Source: Craspedostauros australis (taxonomy: Eukaryota; Bacillariophyta; Bacillariophyceae; Mastogloiales; Achnanthaceae). Taken from it: a stretch of DNA of 64,000 bases. The stretch is from NCBI GenBank assembly GCA_026770025.1, contig JAMXDE010000020.1:1-64000 (forward strand). The letters are read 5' to 3'. The notes beneath the pieces were generated by a model. It saw nothing but the letters and a program-made list of their open reading frames with translations, was not told the origin of the DNA and did no database searches. This document shows positions 23,901-36,189 of the stretch, piece after piece. Position 1 is the first letter of the stretch, and every line of letters starts with the position of its first letter. The position numbers and the translations under genes are program-made.

Positions 23901-26782
23901 CAGGTTCTGCGATTGGGACCGTGTTTGGTTCGTTTTCGACCATATCGTCTCGTCCCGTCTCATCGTCCCTTCCGGATTCATCGTCGTCGTTATCGTACGA
24001 TTCATTGTCCCCTTGGGTAGGGAGCAAGTCATCTTGCCCGCGAGCTGCGTCTTCTGTATCTGTATCTTCTCCGGCTCTTCTGCTCTGATCAGCGTCGTCG
24101 GTCTCCATGCTTCGGATGGTATCCGATCGTCGCTCCCAAGTCACTCTTCTATCTGGGGAACCGTCCCCCAATGTAGAGTCGTCATTTCCCAGGTCTATCA
24201 GTACTGACCTGTTGGCGTTCTTAATACTCTCGAATCGCCCATTTGACTGATCCATCCATGTCATGTCTCTCATGATTAGGATTCTGGTCGTTGCCAGATT
24301 CATCATGCGGTGCATACCGCTTGCGTGCGACCCATGTATCCAATCAGCATCTGTTAGATCGGGGCGGCGTTATTGTTTTCCAGCATGTCGTTGATTGCGT
24401 ATGCGTTGCGAGCCACATCGAGTGTGCTCCGCACGCCAATCTCATGCATCATCTAGTGCAACGCGCGTGAGTGCACGCACCTGCACGGTCAACTTTCGAA
24501 GTCATCGATCGCATCATAGTAGATCGTCGAAGATTCAAAGTACACATCATTGGCAAACATCATGTTGCTCAATGGTTATCGAACAGAGAGGCAGATCGGA
24601 TCTGCGTCCATGAGCAGTCCTCTGCACTCCTCCCTTTCCGCTTTGGTCCACAGGATTGCTCCTCTTGGCCCGTCCAGAATCTGAATGGAGAATATGATCT
24701 CTGGGCAGTCCATGTACCATGCATTCAATGGTCTGCGCTTAAGGCGCAACGGGCATCATGCGCTGTTCATGTCCCAGCGCGACGCCTCATCGATCTTCCT
24801 GTCGAGGAAGCTCCGAATTGAGGTGAGACTATGTACCGGCACTTGGATGGTGCGGTCAATCTCCTCGTCCGCGTTCACTCCATTTATTTCTATTTCGTTC
24901 TCATCTGTGTCCGCTTCGGTTGTTACGCCTTCGTCGTAATTGGTATCCTCCTCGTTGTCGTGAGTGCGGCCGCCTTTCTCTTTATTCTTGGATGGAGAGA
25001 GTTCTCGGTTGATCAACTCTTCGTGGTCGATCGCAGACCTGTAGTAGCCATGCACTCCCAAAGTGTACTCGGCTGTCTCCTCCCTGGTCCACTCGTAGTC
25101 GTTGAATGGTGTTCCGCTGTCAAAGTCGGAGACATCATCATTGTCAGTTGTCACGAGTATCCATCGTGTAGTTTCCCGTGGTCACATTATTGTTTTGTTG
25201 TTCGCGATTTCGGTGATGACCACGAATTTCGCGTTGGTCATCGCGCATCATCGCGTGGTTTCTGATGGTCACATTTTTGATGTCGACCGCGTTTTTGTTG
25301 TTCGCGATTTCGGTGGTGACCACAAATTTCGCGTTGGTCACATTTTTGATGTCGGCCGCGTTTTCGTTGATGGCCGCGCACATCAACTCGTCAATGATGA
25401 GAGCGATGTCATCCATCCTGTCAATCGCGACGTTGGTCGACTCAGCCTCCTGCATCGCGGCCTTTGTTTGTCATCGCGGTTGCTCTGCCTCTTGGCATCA
25501 CCGCTATTCTTGCCTTTGCCTTTCATTGGCAAGCGTTGATCCGTCATCTCACTGTCGTGGGCATCACGGTGAGGACAGTTGGTCCCAAACCGATCGATCC
25601 GTAGTCAGCATCATCTCTCTCTCTCACTACTGTTGCCTCGCGCGCTTATAACCGTTTTGGGTACGGTGGCGATCGTAGATGAGGCTCATAGCTGCGCGGA
25701 TGTTCCGATTCGTCGTCTTCCCCGATGCGAGGATAACTCCTGTTCCTCGGTTTTCGTCTCGAGCGTGGGATCGAAGCGCGGTCGGACCTCCCGTCCGCCT
25801 TGTTGCAGCACTGTCCCTTCTCATCGAAGCACACACTTCCTGTGTTGCTATTTTTATTGTTGTCGCCAATTCATGGCTGGTAGGTTACATCCTTACCTCC
25901 TCGATCATACCGCAGTAGGAATCGCGGCCAGCACTCGAGCCTGTATCACACGATGGCCAACAGTGCCACGTGATCATCTCGATGCTTTCCATTGCTGCTC
26001 CTCATGTCACTTGCGATGTGCTCGCGACCATGGGCCATGCCCATGCCTGCGAATATCTTTTTCATTCTTTATCATATCCTTCCTTCCTGAATGCTTGTGA
26101 TGGATTACCTCGCGCGTGCCACGTGCACGGACGATCAACATTAGCTATCTGCATTGCTCCTCATCCATCTCGGCTTTAATATCGACCGAGTGGTTCCGAG
26201 GCAGCTCTGCGCCTTGCAGGGGTAGGTAGGAAGCTCTCACCGCTTCCTCGATTGCATCTCATTGAGCTCCTTCAGCTATCTCGCCTTCATGGCGCAGTCT
26301 GCTGAGTCTGATGCGTCCGAGAGCGTGGTCTGCTGCGTCCAAATCTATTCTTGCGTGCAGCTTGCTCTCGTGCTCCAACCTAGCCGTAAAGGTCTCCGTG
26401 CCTTCCTCGACTTCATGGTCCCATGACCATGGACAGTTCTTCCAATGCGTGTGTCGAGCGCCTCCTTGCTTCCAGTAGTACATGCAGTGCTTGCGCTTAC
26501 CTCAGCTGCGGTCTCCACTCTGCTGGTGGACTCGCGGGGGCACTCGATTCGATCATCATCATCATCTCGACGTCGTCGCTCGTGTGGGGGTTGCCGTGCC
26601 GTTCTTGGCGTCCATTGGCAAGGAGCACCGTGCTCCAGAGCGTCCTGCTCTCCTTTCTTGACACAGGGGACCATTATTCGCGATGGTCTCTGGTGTAGAT
26701 GATGGTCATGTCGACGATGGTGATGTTGGCTAGTGTTGGTGGTGATGGAAACGTTGGATTTCAATCATAACGTTTCGAAACG

Positions 26783-27487
26783 TGTTGGAAATCCGGGGTA
26801 ACCCAGCCTTATTAGTTATATCTGGTTACCTATTCCTGTTGTTGCATTCTCAAAACTGTGAGCATAACATCTTCAGCTCTTCCAATTCCATTTGCCATAG
26901 CATGTATAATCCACAGTAACATCGTGAGATACTGCTGTGTTCATCATGTCATGCAGCATGTACTTCATGTACATCTCACCATGCATCTCTTCATGCACTT
27001 CATATATTTCAGTAGTTTCATTTCGCTCAACATTCATGCGGCACATTTCCGCAGTCATGCATCCATCTCGTCACAGGTTTCGTCCTTGATCTCTTGACAC
27101 CTTTTCTTACGATTGGTGTCAAGCTTGATGCCCTTTCTGAATTGTTCTAGTCCGCGAGTGGCACGTGTTTCGGTTCTCCTGATGGGGTGATCACAGACCT
27201 GCTGGTCATCGATGTTTCTCCTGTGACGTCGTTGTTTGGATTGTCGCGATGTCATGTTCGATGTTGGGACATCCTGTTTTTGCGTCGTCATGGTTTTTCT
27301 TGTTAGAGGAGGACAGGCTTGTTTTCTTGTCAAGACTGAGATCAGTCACGTTTGTCTTGAGTCACGGTTGTGATCAACAAGACTCAAAGGTGTGATCAAC
27401 AGGAGTTGATTTCAGTCGTGATTGATAATTTTGGGAGGTGCGGCAATCATGGGTATCTTGACAAAGTCGTACCCTCGATTCCTAACA
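26783..27487 (-). repeat. 5' LTR of W1
   Basis: This is the second 705-bp copy. On the minus strand it is followed at once by CGTTTCGAAACG, a 12-bp palindrome at the primer-binding position (see findings). Confidence 0.93.
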
Positions 27488-28255
27488 GATCTGCACAATC
27501 AGGACGTGTGGGACGATCGGGAATACTACGCCATCTTCTTCCGCGCCTTATCCCACAACACCTCGTTGCAGTACTTGAATCTGGCCGGCAACTTTCTGCA
27601 CGACGGATTGGCGCAATCGATGGCAACATCCTTGGTCTGCAACACCAGCCTCGAGGAACTCATCCTCTCCGACGATCTCCTGGGCGACACATTCGCACAC
27701 ACCCTCGGTTGCTCTATGCAACAAATACAAGGATTGGAATCATTGCATTTGATGTTCAACTCGAGGCTCAGCAAGGATCTTGGATGGGCGGCGCTAGCGC
27801 AGGGTATGCGCCAGAACTGGTCCCTTTGCAGCGTCTTGCTACACGAGATTGACAGCGCCGGACATGAAGAGCGGTCTCGCTGCCTTTGCGAATTGGCACA
27901 CGATCGTGATGTTCTCGAAGCGTACACGGCGATTCGGTACTACACCCATCTGAATCGATGCGGGCGGCGGGCCATGCTCGATGGTGGACCGGCGCAACAT
28001 AGTGCTGATGTAACACAGTCACTGGCCACCTCGCTGGGCACTCGCTTGCCTGTTTCCCGGGATGCCAACTCCCTGCCATCCTCGTTATGGCCACACATTT
28101 TTGCATATGCCGGCTCAGCTGAGAACCGCATCCTCACGCTGTGCTTGAAAGAAGCTGGTTTTGAAGTTGAGAAAGCTGAGGAACAACAGCAGCTCCTCCA
28201 AGCGAATGTGCTCTTCTGCTTCCTGCGAGAGAGATTCTTCCATGCTTATGGGTGA

Positions 28256-28619
28256 AACGTGACCAGTGAGCTTACAGTCACAACGCCCACTCTCCTCATG
28301 GTGATCTGTGTGGAATGGATCAATAGTGGGAGAGCAGCGTATATTAAATATAATAAATTTGTACTTTTGAACGAATGCACTATACTGCACCTTCATGCGT
28401 TTGCGTCTGTCGTTAACGCCGTTCCATAACCTACATTCCCTCTGCCGTAGAGAGCGCAGTGTGCAGGCGTCTCAAGGTGTGGCCTCTCGTCTCTATGCAT
28501 TGCTGTGAACTGGATGTGAGTGGTTTCCGATGTCTTCTTTGCATTGATGAAGACCACGATGGTTGGAGTGGAGGGAAGTCGAAAGAGCCACTCTACTCAA
28601 ACGAGGGTGCAGTGTCATT
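28256..28619. other. Convergent intergenic spacer, block B
   Basis: This lies between the 3' end of the LRR gene (+) and the 3' end of the EF-hand gene (-). It is repeated in 45301-45659 with scattered differences. A minus-strand frame through it (TIVVFINAKKTSETTH) is conserved in both copies but has no start or splice link I could support. Confidence 0.5.
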
Positions 28620-30763
28620 CTAGACGGAATCGCCTGCATCCGGTTTGGCGTCCGCGTCTGCGTCCGCATCTGCGTCGACAGCAGCGATAGCATTGATCTC
28701 GGATGCTGCTTGTTGCGGGGAGTTCTCCTCGATCTGAGACAAACGGAGAGAGAAGCGACGGGACAGACGTTCCGCCATCAACATGCGATCGTCACGAGCA
28801 TTGTCGTATTCCTCGTGGCACTGCGGGTTGAAAAATGGATGATGATGAATGGGAAAAAGATAACGTGTCGGCGGATGGGTGGTTGGATGAGTGACAAAGG
28901 TGTCATGCCATGAAGAATGATGAGGGATTGAATGGGCCATTTGTTGCACCTTGTAAATGCGATGCACACATCATAACACAGCACAGAACAGCAGAGCACA
29001 GAACAGAACAGCGCCACGTCGAACAAATCATCGAACTCACTTGACCCATGAAGGCGCAGAACTCAAGAAAGTCCACATATCCGCTACCATCAGCATCCAT
29101 CACCGCCCACAGCGCCTCGAAGTCATGGCGGTTCATCTCGACCGCCTTCCCAGAGCTCAAAAACTCCCACATGCCTTCTTTTGTGATGTTTCCCACCGAA
29201 CTCGCACGCCGGTTGCTGCTGTCGGCTGCGGTAGTTTGAGCATCGATCTTCTGGAACTCGCGAGCCAATGCGGCGGCGTCCATGCGCCTGGCTGGAACGC
29301 GGATGCTCATGGTCTGTGCGACACGAGCAGCGAAGATGGCGCGGTATCGTTTTGCTTGTTGCTTGTTGTAGATGTATATTCCGACGGAGACTGCGATGAG
29401 GAAGGCGAGTACGCCGCCGATTGTGAATCCAGCGATGACACCTGGTTTGACGGGCGTGGTTGGCTCTTGGTATGGGTTTGTGGCGCAATTTGGATCGGAC
29501 TGCATTGGCGAAGAAGTGAAGATCATTGGATGAGTGAGCCAGCAAGAAAAGGAATGTAACGAACCACAAAAAAATGCAACACCATTGCCTCGCAACCACC
29601 ACAGATCCATGCATTTGACACCAATCAATCCATGCCTATTCGTGCTCGTGCTCGTACCTTGCACCATTCCTCCTCGCCAGGAAAAGAGCCGGACAAAGAT
29701 GAATCCGCCATCGGCACGCTAACACGGGCTGATTCTGGTACCATGAATTGCTGGTATGTGGCCGCGATGCCTTCGACGAACTCTTGTTCGCTGATGCGTT
29801 GATTGGTGCACCCCTCCGAGAATGCGTGCTGGAAGTTTTGATAGATCGATGCTAACTCGCGAACGGTGTCGCAATCTTTCTTGAGGCAGGTTAGACTCTT
29901 CGTGGCAAAGGTGCCAGGCGTGACGTCGCTGATCGTCTTGGCGAAGAGCGTGTCGTTTCCAACTTGGTACGTCACCGTCACTCCATCATCCGTGAACAGG
30001 CCATCCGTGGCATCGCTACTCGTCTGGTACGGCAAGGTGACGAGCCTCCCATCCAGCTCGAAGGTCGATGTTGCATACACATCGTAGCCTGCCGAGATCC
30101 CAAAAGGAGCACCTCCAGAACCAGGAAAAGGAGGGAGAATATTGTATCGATGAGTGTAGCTTCTGGTTCCAGCCACCGTGTAATTGGTGAAGCTCTTGTA
30201 CGGAAATGTGCCGAATGCCAACAGTCCAACACCGGGAACGTCCACTTGACGACTCTGCGACGGCTGACCATCCGGTCCGTACGTGTACTTGTCGCACACG
30301 TAGTATCCCTGATACGCTTGCTGTGTGATCAAAGAGTAAATAATGCAATGGAGTCAGACAGATGATGGACGGATGAATGCATATGTACCATATGTTAGAA
30401 TGCTCGTGGGATCGTGCAGGGCGGAGCAGAGCAGAGGGGCCGCTCCAAGACAAACAGACCATCAATGATTGAGAGCGTTTGGTACTCATCGCACATTGTG
30501 CAACGGCGAGCTGGTATCCATGCATGCATGATCAACCCAACTGAATCCTCAGAGTGACTGGGCAATGATTGACGTACCGCAAGATCGCTCTGCGCTTCGA
30601 TATCATAATTGAGGTCCGTTTTGTATCTGGCGTCGGTGTCGCCGAGACACGGTTCGCGCCAAGGATCGCCGCACTTGGCGGATGCCACATGCCTCACGTT
30701 GACGATACCAATGATGGTTGCCAGGAGCAGCGGAGAAGCTCGGTTGACGATGGGGAATTTCAT
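28620..30763 (-). CDS. EF-hand type I membrane protein, copy B, four exons
   Basis: Exons 30763-30578, 30320-29658, 29499-29041 and 28820-28620 give 502 residues. All three introns are GT-AG and phase 0. The protein has a signal peptide (1-29, MKFPIVNRASPLLLATIIG), a lumenal or extracellular domain of ~270 residues with Cys pairs and N-glycosylation sites, and one transmembrane helix (about 304-328, VIAGFTIGGVLAFLIAVSVG). The cytosolic part has a canonical EF-hand loop DADGSGYVDFLE (about 420) preceded by a degenerate EF-like segment. The C-terminal tail has a DADADADADA run. A calcium-responsive single-pass surface or vacuolar protein is likely; I do not recognise the ectodomain. Splice sites are inferred from consensus and frame; the paralogue keeps every one of them. 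Confidence 0.87.
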
Positions 30764-31662
30764 GGTGTGAACGCTGTTGTGAGTTTCAAGTTGCGAGTTG
30801 GTCGGCAGTCGTTGATTGATGTGTGGAAGAAGACGAGATTATGACATTAATGAAAGATGCAGCATGAATCCGTATCTGCCATGAGCATGTATGGTACCAA
30901 GGCTTTCCAATCATCATCGTAGTTGCACGAGTAGAGTGTGTATGTGTCTGTCGAGAATCACAGGTGCTCTCAAACAGCATGAAGAACAACAACAAGCCAG
31001 TGACACACCCCATGAAGATCAGCAGCATGTCAGTAGCACACCAGGTGAAGAGAAATTGCACGAGTGGGACAATGAATGTGAGAGCCCATGGAACAAGACG
31101 ATCTGCGCTTTGAAATGGATGTCGAAAATCGTGGGTATGGCTTTGTCACGATATACATGGTTGGCGCACCTCCCAATACCATCAATCACGACTGAAAGGA
31201 ATCGTGGGTATGACTTTGTCATGATACCTATGATTGCCCAACCTCCCAACAATATCAATCACGACTGAATGAATCGACTCTTGTTGATCACACCCTTGAC
31301 CCAATGCAAACATGACTGATCTCAGTCTTACCAAGAAAGATAGCCAGTCTTCCTCTGACATGAGAAAAATTACAATGAAAACAGTCCGGACATGGGATTG
31401 TCTCTCGCCCGCATACAATACTGGAGGACTGTTTTTTCGTGTCTTTCGATCTATCGTAATGTGCGAGGATCCATGTTGTGCAAGCACGGTATCTATCTAT
31501 GGGTGGACTGATGTATTATATGAGAGAGTGCGTGAGTGATCGTCGTGATTTGTGTTGTTCCGCCATCGCCACCAAACTCTTGAAGATGATGCGTATTCTA
31601 TCCAACTCGGAAGTTGCAGCCGCTTGGACAGCAGGTATGGCCTCATTCGCTCGCAGAAGAGC
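30764..31662. other. Spacer between EF-hand gene and membrane gene, block B
   Basis: Both flanking genes are on the minus strand, so this holds the EF-hand promoter and the membrane gene's 3' flank. It includes the W-type LTR relic listed below and the unoccupied target ATAT (31151-31154) of the TIR element found in block C. No further gene is seen. Confidence 0.55.
31130..31345 (+). repeat. Old W-type LTR relic with a doubled ~68-bp unit
   Basis: GAATCGTGGGTATGACTTTG to CAATCACGACTGA occurs twice in tandem, followed by TTGATCACACCCTTGACC and GACTGATCTCAGTCTT. The same order occurs at the start of the W1 and W2 LTRs, so this is a diverged LTR fragment. It is shared by both segmental blocks and is therefore older than that duplication. 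Confidence 0.6.
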
Positions 31663-32745
31663 TCACACCTGCTCCTGCTCTTCATCCATGGAATCGTTGC
31701 GATCGTCCTTCGATGGATCGGTCTGATCCAAACCGTAGTAGTCCGCTGGGACGCTCTCCGGAGTGCTGCGCATCTTGAAGTCCAAGTACGCAGGCAGAAA
31801 GTTCAATCCCAACGTCAGCATCGTCGCGGATGGGGCGCGTGGGGCAGCCATGCCCGCAGGTGCGTACGCCACCTGGACCATGATCTGGAGCGTGATGACC
31901 ATCAGCCATTGGACGAACAGCGTTGCCTGGAACATGTGGTTGTCCTTGCTGTTCCACAATCCAAATCCACGGGCAAAACCGAAGATGGCATTGAGCACCT
32001 GCACCAACCCGACGGCGATGGCAATCTCTGGGAAGTTGATGAAGTACATGGCGACGGCGACTGGGCTATTCTCAAGAGGTCCGCTTCCGAAGCGATCCAG
32101 CAGGAACGACCCCAGCAGCAGCTGGCTCAACCCTGCCAGCAGGATGGTGAAGGAGTAGAAGTGCAGTCTGCCTCTGTAGTAGCTGCCTGGTCGGGCCTGC
32201 GGCTGACCGGATTGGAAGCTGTACAACGCAAACGCGATGAATGCCAGACTGCCAAGGAGTGCCGTACCGTAACCCAAGACACCCATCATGCCCATCGCAC
32301 CGACGAAGCGAACATCCCCTTCGTTATGGTCGTAGTTTGGAGGGAAGAAGGCATCGCCGCTGCGAGCATCGCGTCCCACGGCCGTCAGATCAGTGATGAA
32401 GGGCACGTAGGCCAGCTGGATGAAGAGGATGCAGAATCCTGTGAGGTACTTGTGGCCAAAGTCGTGGACCGTTTGGAGATATCCGAGGGTGACCCCCATG
32501 ACTCCCATGAGGATGGTGAAGACGGAGCCAACCAAGGAGGAGAGGGGGATGCCTTCGGAGGCCGTGGTGCCATCGGGACCGACGAGGGTGGCGAGGTTGG
32601 CCATGGGAAAGACGAGCGCGGTCATTCCGTGGAGCATGAGGAGTCCGCCGAGCTGACGCTTGTCGCTCTTGAATCGTTCTTGGCCGATTATGTTGTTGTT
32701 GGTGCTGTTGCTGTTGTTGTTGGTGGTGGTATTGCTTTTGTTCAT
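31663..32745 (-). CDS. Multi-pass membrane protein, copy B
   Basis: The protein has 360 residues with the same eight-segment layout as copy A and an acidic C terminus. The N-terminal Asn/Thr tract is longer (NTTTNNNSNSTNNN against NTTTTN). I start at MNKSNTTT because copy A shares it; the frame is open for 58 more codons upstream, but that part is low-complexity Lys/Gln/Thr and is not open in copy A. It lies directly upstream of the EF-hand gene on the same strand, as does copy C. It is probably the intact member of the B/C pair. Function is unknown. Confidence 0.85.
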   Translation of the reverse strand: MNKSNTTTNNNSNSTNNNIIGQERFKSDKRQLGGLLMLHGMTALVFPMANLATLVGPDGTTASEGIPLSSLVGSVFTILMGVMGVTLGYLQTVHDFGHKYLTGFCILFIQLAYVPFITDLTAVGRDARSGDAFFPPNYDHNEGDVRFVGAMGMMGVLGYGTALLGSLAFIAFALYSFQSGQPQARPGSYYRGRLHFYSFTILLAGLSQLLLGSFLLDRFGSGPLENSPVAVAMYFINFPEIAIAVGLVQVLNAIFGFARGFGLWNSKDNHMFQATLFVQWLMVITLQIMVQVAYAPAGMAAPRAPSATMLTLGLNFLPAYLDFKMRSTPESVPADYYGLDQTDPSKDDRNDSMDEEQEQV

Positions 32746-33248
32746 GTTGCTGGTGGTGGTGTTATCGACGATGATGTTCGTTGCTTTGCTTTGCTTTGCT
32801 AGTTGCTGAGTTGCTTGCTTCTGAGTTGCTTGCTTTTTGGTTGTTGCTGTTGCTGATTTGTGAGATGAAGAATGGCAGATACGAAGACACTTGAGAATCT
32901 CACACGATGGAGATGCCACAAGATGAATGAGGATTCATTGTCAATGCAGAGAGTGGCACCCTCTTGCAAGTAGAGAGTGGGTGCTGCAATCTCTCGCACT
33001 CGTAGTTGTACGAGTATGTTACGGTAGTCGACCAAGGATCAGCAAGGAACAACGCACCATGCACCATTCACAATCCAAGACACAAGATGCTCCTGATGCA
33101 TGTGAAGCATGATGCACATGTGCATGATGTATCTGTATATGTATGATAGATCGCATTATATGTTCATGGGAGCACCTTGGCACGATCGTTTTTGATACTG
33201 CGCAGGCATTCGACAAGAGGGATCGGCTTTGTTCGGCATCTTCAGGAA
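32746..33248. other. Upstream region of membrane gene copy B
   Basis: It matches the region upstream of copy A until 33248, where the LTR of element Y begins. The promoter of copy B therefore keeps about 500 bases of ancestral sequence before the insertion. Confidence 0.6.
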
Positions 33249-33422
33249 TGTTGTCAAACAAGTACAAGTAACTACGGAAGACGTATTGGCCCGTTGTTGC
33301 GTGCCCTTGTCGGAGCTCTTGTTGATTATTTGTGAGTGTTTTCCGAAGACAACCTCCGACCAGTATTTGACTAATACGATTAGTAAAGAAGTAAGAAGTA
33401 AGGAATTCGGTGAGAATTGTCA
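33249..33422 (-). repeat. Short 3' LTR of element Y
   Basis: The ~174-bp LTR begins TGACAATTC and ends TTTGACAACA on the minus strand. It is preceded by a small purine tract (CAAGGGGCG) just after the end of the RNase H frame. It borders sequence homologous to the copy A upstream region, so the outer edge is well placed. Confidence 0.65.
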
Positions 33423-35370
33423 CGCCCCTTGATCTCGAGGTAGACCTGCATAGAACAGAGTTGTGACAAATGATGTGAGTGCTGGCTTTGCCAGCGCCTT
33501 TGTGAGCATATCCGCAAAGTTCCGTGCTGATGGGACATAGACTGGTACAAGGACTCCAGCTCCCACAGCTTTGCGGACTCTGTGGAATGATATTGCTACG
33601 TGCTTCTTTTGTAGCAAGCTGTCTGCAATGGTTGTGTTCGATATCACTGCATTGTTGTCGCCGAACGTGATCGTTGGCGCTTTGACTGTGACTCCCAGGG
33701 ATCGGAGTGCGTATCGGAGTGCAATGATTTCCTCGGTTGCCGAGCGCATTGCATTGAATTCTGCTCCGTACGTGGATGTTGCGACTAATGTCTGGCGTTT
33801 GCTAGAGAAATGTACTGGGGTGCGCCCCAGGAATATGATGATGCCGGTGTTCGATCTCCGCGTGACCAGATCATGTGCATGGTCCGCATCGACGAATGCG
33901 CACATCTGGATCTCAGGATATATTGCTGCCGGTGCCTGATCGTCAATGTCCTCGGCCGCTTCGGGGTACTCTTCCTTCATCTGTGCAACCATCTCCGGGT
34001 TGGGTGATTCTGGATTGAAGTTCTCGAATGCGATGGGCTTTGAGTCGATCATGGTTCTGAGCGTTGATTTGTTCTTGAGGTATCCCCATATCTTAAGTGC
34101 TCGTGTGAGATGCCCTTTCCGTGGTGTCGACGTGAAACGTGAGAGAGAAGAGGTTGCAAATGCGACGTCGAAACGTCCGAGCTGTACAACCCAGTTCAGC
34201 ATGCCAATGAGCTGCTGGAACTGTTGCTGCTCGTCAGGTGTTAGTAGTGGTGTATCATCCGTTTCCGGGTGATCCTTGCTCTTCATGGGTACATGTTGGT
34301 CATGCAGTTCCCCATGGAGCCATTCGATCTTGTCCAGAGCATTGGAAATGTATTTGTCGCATCCGACGCTCCATTTTCCTTTTGCGTTCCTGGAGTATTT
34401 GTTGCCAAGATAGTATTTCGGCGGTCCGATGTCTTTGACTGTGTAGACTTGTTGGATTGCATTCATGTACTGATCTGGGTCTTTGGCGACTATCTTGAAG
34501 TCGTCCACGTGGGTGCAGATGTAATCATAACCAGAGTTGTCTCTGCGCTGGATCATACATCTTGATCATGCCGGGATGGCATGAATCCCATTGATGAGAG
34601 AGTGTTAGCGAAGTGTGCATGGAATCGTTGAGCGCTCGACCGAAGACCGTACAGTGCTTTCTTGAGCACAATGACTTGTCCTTCTTTGTCGTCGAATGCC
34701 TTTCCTGCTGTCGCGTAGATCTTCTCATTGGTGTATGCATTGACGAATGCGTTGCCGACATCGCCGCATAGCTGTTGCAGATTGTTTGCATCTGTCAGGA
34801 ATCGGGTGTTCTGAAACACCATATTGCCGCACCTCCCAATAGTAAGGAGCCGAACGTCGATATATTCTACATTACCGCAACTCCCACGTTTGATCATTGT
34901 GACACAGAAAAATGTGAGCTGCACGTAACTCGCGGTGGAGAACGTCACGTGCCGAATGCGAACCATGCCTGACGTTCATGACTCCAATGCAGGAATGCGA
35001 AGCACACGTGCATGTCGCAGGGGGCGGGGATGTTGGAATCGTGACCAACATCACGATACGAGCGACTACGGCCCCCATGTCGCAACCAATGAGAAAAGAG
35101 TACTGGAGGAAGGCCGACATCACGAAGTGTGAGACGGCCTGTGAACGAACCTGGTATGAGGAACTTCCAGGAAGCCGGTGAAGTGATCGGCGAAGAAACA
35201 ATCAGAAACGATCGGAGTCAACCAGAGTCGATCGGAGATGATCGGAGATGTCTGATGATCAAGGAGCTGAACGAGCTCCCAACCAAGGCGTTCCCGCAAC
35301 GCATGGGAGACCGTGATCTGATCGAATGAGCCGATCTGTGTCATGCCTACGACTCGGTGATGTCTGAGGC

Positions 35371-36189
35371 TGTCAGGAATCGGGGGTACGACTTTGTCAA
35401 GATACCCATGATTGCCGCACCTCCCAATAATATCTTCACGACTCAATGGATTCAACATTGTTGATCACACTCGGACAACCTTGTAAGCCTGTCCCACCTC
35501 ACGCAACCAATCGTGTCTTGCATCACAGGGTCTGTCCATGGTCCGTCATGGAAGTGAGGGCGAACCTATGATTTTACCACTAGGGATGCATCCGCGCATG
35601 GGCCAACAACTATGGACAACGCGAACAATAAATCCCAACCAAGTCGACGCGCCTCTACGGACAGAGACACACCGGAGTCACCTGAAAGGGAGAAACGGTG
35701 AGAAGGAGAAACAGAGGCGATCCCCCAGTCACCCAAGAGCACGAAAGAGAAACGACAGGTGACATGATGGTCGTGTGAGAGGAATTCTGAGGAATCGAGG
35801 ACGATGTGGGATCGATCGATACGAAACCTGTGAGGAGATACCGAGATGACTACGAGATGTACTGCATGAGCGTAGAGCGAAATGAAACTACTGAAATACA
35901 TGATGAGATGCATGCAGAGAGCAGGAGATGGAATATCTGAGATGAATGATGAGATGCATCGATACTGCAAGATGAGATGTACATGAAGTGCATGATGCAT
36001 GACATGATGAAGCAGGAGACAGCACCACATGAGCAAGGGCAAGACTGTGTGCTACTGTGGATTATGTATGCTATGGCAAATGGAATTGAAAGAGATGGAG
36101 ATGTTGTACTCACAGTTCCAACAATGCAACAACAGGAATAGGTAATCAGATACTACTACTAGAGACTGGGTTACCCCGGATTTCCAACA
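35371..36189 (+). repeat. 5' LTR of W2
   Basis: The 819-bp LTR runs from TGTCAGGAATCGGGGG to CCGGATTTCCAACA. It is followed directly by the palindrome CGTTTCGAAACG. Confidence 0.93.

Larger units (their letters stand above)
20266..27487 (-). mobile_element. Element W1: complete-length but broken Ty1/copia-like LTR element
   Basis: The 7.2 kb minus-strand element is bounded by two 705-bp LTRs that look identical and by a 6-bp target duplication GATCTG (20260-20265 and 27488-27493). A polypurine tract (AATGGAAGGG on the minus strand) abuts the 3' LTR. From the 5' side the interior holds a gag-like part (about 26.5-25.5 kb), a Cys-rich ORF region (about 25.2-24.4 kb), an acidic linker (24.3-23.5 kb) and RT plus RNase H (about 22.5-21.1 kb). 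I did not identify integrase. The coding region is heavily broken, with more than ten breaks. Identical LTRs imply a recent insertion, or LTR homogenisation. Confidence 0.9.
18546..28255 (+). pseudogene. LRR protein gene split by two insertions
   Basis: Three stretches of one leucine-rich-repeat protein can be read. They are 18546-19403 (start MGEGLLCINGSLNQPM, with LRRs such as LTQLQSLRLSHCGLDDEHM), about 20112-20265 (HLLYLYLDNNLIGP, then LPSLLHLDL) and 27488-28255 (NTSLQYLNLAGNFLHDGLA to the stop). The repeat period of ~28 residues with LxxLxL and N/C-x-L resembles the ribonuclease-inhibitor type LRRs common in diatoms. The third part ends in a non-LRR C-terminal region that is duplicated at 45084-45300. 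Element W1 sits between the second and third parts, with its 6-bp target duplication inside the codons of an LRR. A ~0.7 kb insertion separates the first two, and the frames on its two sides differ by one base. As it stands the gene cannot make the full protein unless splicing removes both inserts, which I consider unlikely. Confidence 0.8.
28039..32710. repeat. Segmental duplication, block B (partner of 45084-52431)
   Basis: This block carries the LRR 3' end, the EF-hand gene and membrane gene copy B. It matches 45084-48170 and 50875-52431 at high identity. The membrane proteins of the two blocks are identical over their shared length, and the EF-hand proteins differ at a modest number of residues. 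The partner block contains one extra 2.7 kb element. Confidence 0.9.
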
